From an uncultured bacterium (lineage in GTDB: Bacteria > Patescibacteriota > Minisyncoccia > Phycocordibacterales > UBA9973): 23,045 nt of DNA. The notes beneath the pieces are model-generated. The model had not been told where the DNA came from. It ran no database searches and saw nothing but the letters and a program-made list of their open reading frames with translations. Shown here one piece after another: positions 7,480 through 15,313 of this stretch. Position numbers and translations under genes: made by a program. Within the stretch, counting starts at the first letter, position 1. Each line of letters starts with the position of its first letter. The stretch is taken from NCBI GenBank assembly GCA_903862375.1, contig CAIOXR010000013.1, forward strand, positions 1-23,045, written 5' to 3'.

Positions 7480-9312
7480 TTAATTATTGTTTGATGCTGT
7501 TAATTCATCTTTTGCCTTTTTTATAGCGAGTATTTGTGAAGGATCTGAGGTTATTATTTGATCTTCTGTATAAGAAGCAATTGTTTTTATCGCTACGTGT
7601 TTTAATCCAGCAAAGAATATACCCTCCCCTACATTTGCCTCAAGGAGTAAGTATTTCTCTTCATCGGTTAGGTTAAATGTTTTTTGTAGTACATCAACCG
7701 TTGCTGGAGATTGCTTCAGTAATAGTTGTATTGAAGAGTTCGTAACGATTGGCACACCATAAGGACTTTTCATAAAGTCACCTACGTCTTGAGTAATAGT
7801 AGCAAGCCCAAGGTAATATTTACGCCCTCTTTTAGCAATAGAGTAAAGGAATGAAGCAGTATCTTCTGATTTCATCATCCACCAAGCTTCATCTACAACC
7901 AGTAATCTTTTCTTTAAATTTTTACGTACAGCATTCCATATAAAATGTGTGACTATGTACATGGCTACAGGTTTAAGTTCATCTTCCATATCACGAACAG
8001 AAAAAACAACAAATTTACGATTTATATCGACATTTGAAGGTCTATTTATAAAAGAAGACCAAGATCCATGAGTATATTTAGTAAGACGCTGTATTAATGA
8101 ATTACTACCTTCCATACCAGCAAGAACAACCTCAAAATCAGAAAGAAGTGGAGGTTCAATATTTGCAAAGTTTGATTGAGCTGTGATGTCTTTTAAAGCA
8201 TAAGTTTCAGTAACAGCTCTATCTATAATAGAATCTTCTTCTGGGGTAAGTCCACCAAGCATTATTCTAAATAAGCCTACCAAATTAATAGTATTTGCTC
8301 TTAGTACGTCGGCTGCTGTTTCATCTGGTCTAGGTATAGGCAGATCAAAAGGATTAATGTGGTGATCAGAAGAAAGTGAAATATTAAAATATCTACCTCC
8401 TATTGCTTCTGCTAAGTACTCATATTCACGTTCAGGGTCTATAACTATAACTTCTGCATCAAACATTAAAGTTCTTATAATTTCAAGTTTTGTAGCATAA
8501 GATTTACCTGCACCAGCGGTAGCAAAAGTTATAGAATTATAGTTTGGAAGAGAAAATCTATCAAAAATAATAAGACTTGAGTTGTGCCTATTTACACCAT
8601 AAAGTATTCCCTTATCAGAAGTAAGATCAAAAGATACAAATGGAAATAAACTTGAAAGAGGTTCTGTATCTAACTTCTGGTGTATACCTAATTTATCCAT
8701 ACCTAAGGGTATAACACTTTTAAATCCTTCATCTTGTTGAAATAAAGCAGGTTTTAAATATACAAGTTTTGAATCGAGTAATGATTTGACCTCACTTTCT
8801 ACTTTGAATAGTTCACTTTCATTATCCGCATAGACTGTTACATAAAGACCTACATCAAACATTTTAGATTGTGCCTGCATCAGATTATCACGAAGACTCT
8901 CAAGATCTTGATATGCGGTATCAAGCATTGGATCACGAACAAGTCCTTTTGACTCACGGACAGATATCTGACTTTGGACTTCAGCAACCTTTTTTTGAAA
9001 AGACCTTAATATTTCTGATGTTTCTATTGGGTGTATAAAAATTGAAACATCGAATACTTTATCTAGATTAACAATAGGAGAGAACCAATTATCAGTAAGA
9101 TATCGAGGATAAGATATAACAAAGAATGTACGAGCGATTTTATCTCCTAAATTTAAGCCTCTAGGTGTTATTTGTAGTGCAGATGGAGCGATAATATCTT
9201 GTAGTTCAAGTGTCGCCGCTTTGTATATTTCTGTAGGTAAAACTGGCATTACAACATTAGTAGATTTTGCTATATTTGTTTTACTATTAAATAATGATGA
9301 AAATAATCCCAT
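7480..9312 (-). CDS. virB4: VirB4-family T4SS ATPase
   Basis: VirB4 proteins are hexameric membrane-associated ATPases that energise substrate transfer or pilus assembly in type IV secretion systems. The 610-aa product has a VirB4/CagE/TrbE N-terminal region (about 25-240, with LQDIIAPSALQI at 37-48) and a RecA-like motor domain. Walker A is ATAGAGKS (264-271); its first Gly is replaced by Ala, while the lysine and serine are intact. Walker B is LLVVDEAWW (470-478), and the family motif AKRGRKYYLGLATITQD is at 493-509. It begins 6 nt after a separate gene for an upstream VirB4/TraC-type region (9319-9972). There is no Shine-Dalgarno sequence before the ATG. This is the best marker that the cluster is a T4SS. 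Confidence 0.93.
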   Translation of the reverse strand: MGLFSSLFNSKTNIAKSTNVVMPVLPTEIYKAATLELQDIIAPSALQITPRGLNLGDKIARTFFVISYPRYLTDNWFSPIVNLDKVFDVSIFIHPIETSEILRSFQKKVAEVQSQISVRESKGLVRDPMLDTAYQDLESLRDNLMQAQSKMFDVGLYVTVYADNESELFKVESEVKSLLDSKLVYLKPALFQQDEGFKSVIPLGMDKLGIHQKLDTEPLSSLFPFVSFDLTSDKGILYGVNRHNSSLIIFDRFSLPNYNSITFATAGAGKSYATKLEIIRTLMFDAEVIVIDPEREYEYLAEAIGGRYFNISLSSDHHINPFDLPIPRPDETAADVLRANTINLVGLFRIMLGGLTPEEDSIIDRAVTETYALKDITAQSNFANIEPPLLSDFEVVLAGMEGSNSLIQRLTKYTHGSWSSFINRPSNVDINRKFVVFSVRDMEDELKPVAMYIVTHFIWNAVRKNLKKRLLVVDEAWWMMKSEDTASFLYSIAKRGRKYYLGLATITQDVGDFMKSPYGVPIVTNSSIQLLLKQSPATVDVLQKTFNLTDEEKYLLLEANVGEGIFFAGLKHVAIKTIASYTEDQIITSDPSQILAIKKAKDELTASNNN

Positions 9313-9318
9313 ATAATA

Positions 9319-9972
9319 TTATTGTAATTTAATTCCTTGACTAATATCTCCTGGGTTGAATGTTTTATAAAAAAGTTCAACCACTTCGTCAGTTTTAAGT
9401 TGACTGCTTCTGATACCTATACCACTTAATCCATTTATTATAACATTGGTTCTTTGTTCAAGTTGGCTACACTTTTCTTCAAAAGAAGCTAGATCCATTG
9501 ATTTCTTAGTATCTTCAACTTGTTTTTTTGGAACTCCCCCTCCTAGAAGACTATCTATCATTCCGTCTTTTGATTTAATTAGACTTGAGCTATATGGTAC
9601 AACAACAAAAAAAGTTTTTGTCATTATGTTTACTTCATCAGTAAATGATTTGATGAAAGCTATATATTCTTTTGTTTGAATTTTAAGTAGTGGCTCAGTT
9701 TGTTCTTTAAGTCGAGTTTCAAGCATTAAAAGATAAGGTCTTATATCTAGACGTCTAGATTGTATAACTATCTGTGTTGGAAAATCTAAGCCATTTAAAA
9801 ATGCTTGGAATTGATTAATAATAGCCACTTGTTCCTCAGAAGATTTTAAAGAAAGATTTATAGAAGAAGCTATAAGAATACTACGAAGACCACCATCCTT
9901 AAGAATGATAATACCATTTCTAACTTCTTTTATAGGCACAAACTCTTGTGCTGCTTTTGCATTTATTGCCAT
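9319..9972 (-). CDS. TraC/VirB4 N-terminal-type protein
   Basis: The 217-aa soluble protein resembles the extreme N-terminal region of TraC/VirB4 ATPases. It shows VPIKEVRNGIIILKDGGLRS (12-31), KSSEEQVAIINQFQAFLNGL (43-62) and a C-terminal ELFYKTFNPGDISQGI (199-214). It has no Walker motifs. It sits directly upstream of virB4 with a 6-nt gap, and the two lengths sum to 827 aa, about the size of long VirB4/TraC proteins. It may therefore be a split-off docking domain that assembles with VirB4. It has its own candidate promoter. Confidence 0.75.
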   Translation of the reverse strand: MAINAKAAQEFVPIKEVRNGIIILKDGGLRSILIASSINLSLKSSEEQVAIINQFQAFLNGLDFPTQIVIQSRRLDIRPYLLMLETRLKEQTEPLLKIQTKEYIAFIKSFTDEVNIMTKTFFVVVPYSSSLIKSKDGMIDSLLGGGVPKKQVEDTKKSMDLASFEEKCSQLEQRTNVIINGLSGIGIRSSQLKTDEVVELFYKTFNPGDISQGIKLQ

Positions 9973-10008
9973 AATGTAGTTAATAATTACTTATCTAAAC
10001 CTATGTTC

Positions 10009-10017
10009 ATTGTATCA
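10009..10017 (-). promoter_or_regulatory. Candidate extended -10 promoter for traC-like/virB4
   Basis: The minus strand reads TGATACAAT, an extended -10 (TGn plus TACAAT). It lies 36 nt before the ATG at 9972, in the longest gap (78 bp) of this half of the cluster. No convincing -35 is present. An imperfect inverted repeat lies immediately upstream, where a regulator could bind. Confidence 0.4.
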
Positions 10018-10020
10018 TAT

Positions 10021-10052
10021 AATTATTAATTGGTAACCAGTAATTGATAATT
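10021..10052. repeat. Imperfect inverted repeat upstream of the virB4 promoter
   Basis: The outer arms start with AATTATTAATT and end with AATTGATAATT (one wobble position). They flank the short odd palindrome TGGTAACCA. The element covers the -35 region of the candidate promoter at 10009-10017 and touches the stop of the PrgI-like gene. It has no T-tract and little GC, so it is a poor terminator; an operator is possible. Confidence 0.35.
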
Positions 10053-10461
10053 ATTGATTATTTCTTTCTTGAACGTCTAAACTCCAAGATAAATCCTTAA
10101 GTTTATTCTCTGACAACATGGGTACATTAGATATTTTAGTTGGAACTTCAACTTTTTCCTCTTCTTTTGTAGTTTTTTTTACTAATCTTTGTTTCCATAT
10201 ATATAATTTATTTGAAATAACATAATTAAAAAAAGCTTCAACATAATATAAAAAAGTTTTACCATTAAATTTTACAAATACAAGGCCAATAGTAAATCCT
10301 GCTACTGGAATAATAAGTATAAGACCAAGCCAGAAGCCTAATATTTTATAAATAATAAAAATCATTCCTCCTCCTCCAAGCAAAAAAATAAATTCACGAA
10401 AAGTAAAAGGTCCAAAAATCTTATCTTCTATATCTATAAACTGTGGTACTTTAAATTGCAT
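10051..10461 (-). CDS. PrgI/VirB3-like T4SS membrane protein
   Basis: PrgI-family proteins are small two-helix inner-membrane components of Gram-positive-type T4SS, functionally like VirB3, encoded next to VirB4. The 136-aa protein opens with the family signature VPQFIDIEDKIFGPFTFREF (5-24). Two TM helices follow (about 25-43 and 45-63), with a Lys-rich cytoplasmic tail ending in KDLSWSLDVQERNNQ (122-136). It precedes the traC-like and virB4 genes, as expected. The family assignment is based on the N-terminal motif and the neighbours. Confidence 0.85.
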   Translation of the reverse strand: MQFKVPQFIDIEDKIFGPFTFREFIFLLGGGGMIFIIYKILGFWLGLILIIPVAGFTIGLVFVKFNGKTFLYYVEAFFNYVISNKLYIWKQRLVKKTTKEEEKVEVPTKISNVPMLSENKLKDLSWSLDVQERNNQ

Positions 10462-10478
10462 TTTTAGTAGTAATTATT

Positions 10479-11714
10479 TTATATAGCTTCATGGTATGGA
10501 TCGTGAGGTTTTGCACTTGAAACATTATTTGATATTAAATCAGTATTTTGACTACTTATTTTAGGCAAAGAATAATCTGTTTTAATTGTAGGACTAATAG
10601 TATTATTTAGTAATTTATTTGTTATTATATCTATTTGTTTTATTTCATCTTGTTTTTTAGGAATTTTGTTTTTTATTTCTATGGTACTTTCTATATATTC
10701 TTTTTCAGAATTTGGTATTTCTTCTCTATATAATTCTTTTTTTGCTTCAATCGTGCTAGATTTCTCTTTTGTATCACCGAGTTTTATTTCAGGTTTTTTG
10801 AATACATAGCTTGATATAGTATCAGTACTTTTAGGTACATTATTATAAATAATTTCTATGCCATGCTCTTTGTAAATATCCTCATCTTTTATATTTGGAA
10901 GAACATTTTCTTCAACACTATTTGTAACAGGTATCTTACTTTCTATACTATTTATAGCTTTATTGGGAAGAGCATATTCAGTATTTGTATTATTTGGTAA
11001 GGAAGCCTGAGCTACTTTTTGACTAGCATATGGAGGAAGAGGAATAATATCTTCTTTCTCTACACTATTCATCATAGCAGTTTTAATATTTTTAAAGACT
11101 TTTTCATTAATTTCAGGAATTATTTCACTTAACTTGTCTTGAGGTAAATTTGTTATTGTTTTAATATTATTCTCATATTGATCATTATGAATTGATCCAA
11201 GTATTGTTTTAGTTGTGAGTTCTTCTACTTCACCTATTTTATCAATTGCTATATTGTATTTCTTAAGAATAGTGTATAAGTTCTCTTTCCAGTCAGATAA
11301 ACTAATTGCTTCCTGAACTTTTTTAGGAAGAGATAAGAATTTAGGATCAGAGACGAATGTTCTTGTCTTTACTGGAGTGTCTACTACTTTAGTATTTATT
11401 CTATTTTCAAGTTCTACTTGAATTTTTTTGAAAATAGCTTTATCCATATCATTAATAAGTGAAGATACTTCAACTTTTGATATCTTTAATCTAGTTTCTA
11501 ACTCTTCTGCAAAGTTTTCTGGGTAAGTAATTCCACAAAGTAAAAGTTCTACCTCTGTCTCTAATGCTTCTATCTGTTCAGAATTGAATTTATTATTCAA
11601 CCCAAGAATGATTTGCTTCCAGTTCACAGCATCTATAGCCTGTCTTGTTTCTTGAGATAGTTTTTGTTTTGCTTCTGCTATTTTTATTTCTAATGTATCT
11701 ATTGTTGTTGTCAT
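10479..11714 (-). CDS. Two-copy 'LPxxxQxAI' domain protein with long disordered tail
   Basis: No named function. Starting at the ATG at 11714 (411 aa), the protein has two copies of a roughly 85-residue helical domain, at about 19-104 and 128-215. They share the pattern QxAIxxxxW near the start and [KA]xFKxI near the end. A third copy is the neighbouring 133-aa protein. Residues 216-411 are Lys/Glu/Ser/Asn-rich and probably disordered, with PLPPYASQKV at 226-235. The frame is open to another ATG at 11744, but that start would overlap the previous gene by 26 nt. The downstream ATG lies 4 nt after its stop and gives an MT- start like its sibling. I infer a cytoplasmic, repeat-mediated adaptor of the T4SS-like machine. 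Confidence 0.65.
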   Translation of the reverse strand: MTTTIDTLEIKIAEAKQKLSQETRQAIDAVNWKQIILGLNNKFNSEQIEALETEVELLLCGITYPENFAEELETRLKISKVEVSSLINDMDKAIFKKIQVELENRINTKVVDTPVKTRTFVSDPKFLSLPKKVQEAISLSDWKENLYTILKKYNIAIDKIGEVEELTTKTILGSIHNDQYENNIKTITNLPQDKLSEIIPEINEKVFKNIKTAMMNSVEKEDIIPLPPYASQKVAQASLPNNTNTEYALPNKAINSIESKIPVTNSVEENVLPNIKDEDIYKEHGIEIIYNNVPKSTDTISSYVFKKPEIKLGDTKEKSSTIEAKKELYREEIPNSEKEYIESTIEIKNKIPKKQDEIKQIDIITNKLLNNTISPTIKTDYSLPKISSQNTDLISNNVSSAKPHDPYHEAI

Positions 11715-11718
11715 TTTT

Positions 11719-12120
11719 TTATATAAAACTTGAATAATCTCCACCTGAGATTATAAAATTAATTCTTTTGTCCCATTTTGGTTCGTATGATTTCATTTTA
11801 TTCTTTATAGCTATTTCAATACTCTTTGCAATTGGTGTGAAAACTTTTTCTACAATTTCATTTGCTATATTTTGTGATTCTGTTCTACTTATTACTATAT
11901 TCTTTTCAATATTCAATACGTATATTTCAAAATCAACTAATCCTATGAGCATAAGTCCCGTCTCTAGCTGTAAGTCATTTACTTCATCATCATTTAAGTA
12001 CGATTTTCTACCTATTTCTTCTACATTTTTAACCCAATCGAAAGAGTTAATCGCATCCTGCTTTTCTTTAGGTAGCTTTAGTATTTCAATATTTAATGTT
12101 TGTTGTAATTTTTCTGTCAT
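11719..12120 (-). CDS. Single-copy 'LPxxxQxAI' domain protein
   Basis: The 133-aa soluble protein consists almost entirely of one helical domain (about 15-104) with LPKEKQDAINSFDW (16-29), LETGLMLIGL (52-61) and EIVEKVFTPIAKSI (88-101). The same order of motifs occurs twice in the next gene, so the pair arose by duplication. As I recall, this domain is frequent in T4SS-like loci of Parcubacteria, without a known function. It is 7 nt downstream of the TrbL-like gene and 4 nt upstream of its sibling, indicating one transcript. A short C-terminal extension (105-133) is unique. Confidence 0.7.
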   Translation of the reverse strand: MTEKLQQTLNIEILKLPKEKQDAINSFDWVKNVEEIGRKSYLNDDEVNDLQLETGLMLIGLVDFEIYVLNIEKNIVISRTESQNIANEIVEKVFTPIAKSIEIAIKNKMKSYEPKWDKRINFIISGGDYSSFI

Positions 12121-12127
12121 ATATTAT

Positions 12128-15100
12128 TTAATGTGCATTATGTGCGTTATCTGCTGGTTCGTGCGATGCTTCTTTTTTTGCTGCTGGTGCTGGTGCATGT
12201 GCAGCTGGTGCTGAGTGCCCACCACCACCTCCACCATGGCTACCACTTTCAACTTTTGATTCCATTCTTATTTTATATGCAGCTTCTCTTGCTCCGTTTC
12301 CACTGTGTTCTCCTCCACTCGTTATGAAATTCACTACTCTATTGAAATCACTATTTACTTCTTCAGCATATGCTGTTTTCCTGTGCATATTTTCATGAGA
12401 AATTTTACTTTTAGCTTTAGTTATATCTCCATATTCTAAGTCGTCCATTGACTTTCCAATTCCTCCTTTTGCAACAGAATCTCTTGCAGTATTTGCATTT
12501 TGTATTGCATTATTTGCCATATTTATAGCACTATTTACATTATTTGTTGCATCATTAAATGATATATTTGCTTTTGATACCATTTCATCGGCTTTTGCTT
12601 TTGCAGCAGTAATTGCTTCACTTGCTTTTGTATTTGCAGCATCACGAGAAGCTTTAATACTATTCAAAATTGAGGCATCATTTATCATTCCTCCTCCCGC
12701 CTTACGAGCATCATCTTCAGTTTTCTTTATTGCTGCAAGCTCTATTTGTAATGCATTATTAATTGCATCAGTCTCTGTTTTTAATGCTTCTTTAGCATCA
12801 GTCTGTATTGTCATAACTTTACTCTCTGCTTCTTCCAATTCAATTTGAGCTTGAAGTACTCCATCTTGAGCTTGACGTTCTTCATCTATTATTTTATCTA
12901 GTTGTGTTTGTGTCATATTTCCATTATGTGTTCTGTATCCTGTAATGTCTCCTTTTTCATTTTTAATAGCACCTCCTTCTCTTATTCCAGCTTTTTCATA
13001 TTTAAGATTTTGCAATTCTCTACCTACCTTTAATGCAAGAGCTCTAGCCCCTTTTGCTTCTTTGTCTAATTCTGCAGCTTCTTTTTCTAATACAGGGTCT
13101 GCATTACCATTGTTAGCTTTCTTTGCGGCAGCAGCAGTGGCAGCAGCAGTGGCAGCAGCAGCCTCCAAACTAGTTGCTGTTGCATTTTTATCAGCCAAAT
13201 CTTTTTGTCTTGATGCAATTTTACCTTCAATTGCCTCAAGATCATGATGATGCTCATCTTGAAGACTTTTTAGTTGTAATTCAAGTGCATTTTTCTTTTG
13301 CATCAGTTCTTCATCTTCGTGGACTTCTAGTTGTTTAGCTCTCTCTTGTCTTGCTTTTACTTTATCTGCTCTTACTTTAGCAAAACCACCTTCATTTGCT
13401 TTGATAAGACCACCCATACCTGTATCTTTACCAGATAAATCCATACCTGTTTCTTTTGCAAAAATAGATCCTGCTTTTGAATTTCTAGCATCAAAACTAC
13501 TACTACCAGCCCATTTACCAATATCACCAAGTTTTCTACCGATTGCACCATTTGTACTTGCCCATTTTGAGTTTGCAAGTGCGCTCCCTGCTCTTCCAAG
13601 TGTCGCTCTTCCTAGGACTGCTGCTCCTCCGAGACCTGCTCCGAGAGCAAGACCTCCTGCCATTGCTATCTTGCTTGTTATTTGTTTACCCATCTCACCA
13701 GACATATCTTCAGCTATACCCTTTGCTTTCATAAGTAAAATCATAATAAATGCAAAAGGTATAATGGTTGCTATAAGCCAAGACAAACCATCTTTACTCA
13801 TAGGATCTGCTATCAGATTTATCTCTAAGAATTTAAGAATAATATAGAGGAAGAATATAAATACTGGTGCTAAAAATGCAAGTTTAAAAGTTTCAGGCCA
13901 CCAGTTTTTCCAGCCTATCATTTTAGTTCCTTCCATACTAGGAAGTATGTAAGTAAAGAAAGCGAGAGGGGCCATTATCATAGCAAACCAAAGCCCTATA
14001 ACTCGAGCTATAAACATAAGACCTACAGAAGCAAAGACCATAATGCCTACAAAATTTATACCTATAGCTAGTAATGTAACTAATATAAATGTTCCTGCAG
14101 TTAAGGTATCTGTATTGTCAGAACTTGCACTCATTGATTTATTTTGAATACTTCCTATTTTACTAGAATTAATAATTATATTTTGTGGATTAACTTTATT
14201 TACAAGAGCAGCCGATAATGGTATTACTCCTCCTTCTCCTATAACCAAACCAGGTGTGGTATTGGCTACACCATTTGCGCCATTTTCTGTAATTTTTATA
14301 GAATCAGAATTGTAAAAAACTCTCGCTGTTATATTTGATGCATCAATTATAACTTGAGTTGCAAAAAGACTAAAGTTTATAGATAAACCAATAATAACCA
14401 CATTTATAATTGTTTGTTTTGTGTCTACACCGTGAATTCCAAGTATTGTTCCTATTGCAACATACAGCATTATGAATATAAAGAACATATTACAGAAGTC
14501 TCTCACAAGTCCCCATCCTTGTACTACGAAGGCTGAACGATAAGAAGAATCTTGTACTGAATATGAAAAAGTATAATCAAAAAATGTTCCAGCTAAAGCA
14601 AATAGATATGAAGTGGGTACAAAAAGTAAATAGTAAATTATTTGGGATATACACCCAGCAAGAGTTCCACCAAACATTGAAATTCCACAGGATGGCATAC
14701 TTACAACATTTTTCCCAGTTCCTTCTATCGTAGTTGTTTTTAGGCTACTTACAGGTTTAACAATTGTTCCATCTGCAGATAGTGTATAAACTCCTGTCAT
14801 TTCTCTTTCTGGTAAATCACCTGCTTTGATTTTTATTCTATATGGAGTCGTTGTGCTCAATCCTGTAAAATTTACAGAATATTTAGGTTGGACTTTTTCA
14901 TCTGAATTAGAAATATCAGCAGTTTGTTCAGTTCCAACTAAACTATTTTGTGAATCATATAGATAAACATAAATAAGTGTACCTGTTGGGAATACCCATC
15001 CTTTGTTTGTAGTTCCTTCAACTTTGATAGAATTACTGGTAGGTATGGGTGCTATACTAAACATAGGAAGATCATCAGCTCTTACAATGTTTTTTGTTAT

Positions 15101-15196
15101 TTTAGGTAAGTTTTTATTTATCCCCACACTGAAAGGGGCGAAAAGATTCGCGGAAATAATAAATAATATTAAAATATAAGATAAAACTTTTTTCAT
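12128..15196 (-). CDS. TrbL/VirB6-like polytopic membrane protein with coiled-coil tail
   Basis: The 1022-aa protein has a signal-like hydrophobic N-terminus, then a beta-rich exported stretch (about 35-165). About 6-8 TM helices follow at about 180-205, 227-255, 263-287, 364-417 (two), 434-460 and 468-490. A stretch with WGLVRDFCNMFFIFIMLYVA is typical of TrbL/VirB6-type channel proteins of CPR T4SS. Residues about 510-1022 are Gly/Ala-rich, then mostly long Ala/Glu/Lys coiled coil. They end in a Gly/His/Ala/Pro-rich tail with six His. I prefer the ATG at 15196 over the in-frame GTG at 15211, because AGAAG lies 7 nt before it and the signal sequence then starts MKKVLSY. It probably forms the inner-membrane channel with the PrgI-like protein and VirB4. 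Confidence 0.8.
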   Translation of the reverse strand: MKKVLSYILILFIISANLFAPFSVGINKNLPKITKNIVRADDLPMFSIAPIPTSNSIKVEGTTNKGWVFPTGTLIYVYLYDSQNSLVGTEQTADISNSDEKVQPKYSVNFTGLSTTTPYRIKIKAGDLPEREMTGVYTLSADGTIVKPVSSLKTTTIEGTGKNVVSMPSCGISMFGGTLAGCISQIIYYLLFVPTSYLFALAGTFFDYTFSYSVQDSSYRSAFVVQGWGLVRDFCNMFFIFIMLYVAIGTILGIHGVDTKQTIINVVIIGLSINFSLFATQVIIDASNITARVFYNSDSIKITENGANGVANTTPGLVIGEGGVIPLSAALVNKVNPQNIIINSSKIGSIQNKSMSASSDNTDTLTAGTFILVTLLAIGINFVGIMVFASVGLMFIARVIGLWFAMIMAPLAFFTYILPSMEGTKMIGWKNWWPETFKLAFLAPVFIFFLYIILKFLEINLIADPMSKDGLSWLIATIIPFAFIMILLMKAKGIAEDMSGEMGKQITSKIAMAGGLALGAGLGGAAVLGRATLGRAGSALANSKWASTNGAIGRKLGDIGKWAGSSSFDARNSKAGSIFAKETGMDLSGKDTGMGGLIKANEGGFAKVRADKVKARQERAKQLEVHEDEELMQKKNALELQLKSLQDEHHHDLEAIEGKIASRQKDLADKNATATSLEAAAATAAATAAAAKKANNGNADPVLEKEAAELDKEAKGARALALKVGRELQNLKYEKAGIREGGAIKNEKGDITGYRTHNGNMTQTQLDKIIDEERQAQDGVLQAQIELEEAESKVMTIQTDAKEALKTETDAINNALQIELAAIKKTEDDARKAGGGMINDASILNSIKASRDAANTKASEAITAAKAKADEMVSKANISFNDATNNVNSAINMANNAIQNANTARDSVAKGGIGKSMDDLEYGDITKAKSKISHENMHRKTAYAEEVNSDFNRVVNFITSGGEHSGNGAREAAYKIRMESKVESGSHGGGGGGHSAPAAHAPAPAAKKEASHEPADNAHNAH
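13127..13162 (+). repeat. 12-bp minisatellite, three units
   Basis: Three tandem copies of GGCAGCAGCAGT (the last ends in C) lie inside the TrbL-like gene. They encode an Ala/Thr run with a 4-residue period in the coiled-coil tail. This is a GC-rich island in AT-rich DNA. It is in frame, so copy-number change would alter length without a frameshift. Confidence 0.85.
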
Positions 15197-15241
15197 TATT
15201 ATACTTCTCACAGTTAGTAATCAGTCATTATGCACATAACC

Positions 15242-15250
15242 ATTATAGCA
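15242..15250 (-). promoter_or_regulatory. Candidate extended -10 promoter for the TrbL-like gene
   Basis: The minus strand reads TGCTATAAT, a perfect extended -10, 45 nt before the ATG at 15196. It lies in the largest intergenic gap of the cluster (15197-15313, 117 bp). No consensus -35 is visible. The presumed leader contains TTATGTGCATAA, a small palindrome. Otherwise the gap is AT-only sequence with no gene. Confidence 0.5.
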
Positions 15251-15313
15251 TTTAAATTATAAATTTCATTATTTATTTTTAATTTAAAATTACTATTTTC
15301 CTTAATATTTTAT

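Noticed and set aside
9319..9972. Frameshifted single virB4 gene
   Set aside because: The upstream protein has a normal stop, the downstream one its own ATG and intact N-terminal region, and a 6-nt gap separates them; no overlapping frames continue the reading.
11768..12214. 148-aa plus-strand frame with hydrophobic, Cys-rich end
   Set aside because: It is antisense to the two-gene boundary of the cluster; the hydrophobic look comes from reading AT-rich coding DNA on the wrong strand.
12945..13847. Plus-strand frames of 100 and 148 aa opposite the TrbL-like gene
   Set aside because: They are antisense shadows whose Ala/Pro/Leu-rich composition follows from the coiled-coil and glycine-rich coding sequence.
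15197..15313. Terminator or small RNA in the 117-bp gap before the TrbL-like gene
   Set aside because: Only AT palindromes without a GC stem are present; the gap is better explained as a promoter and leader.
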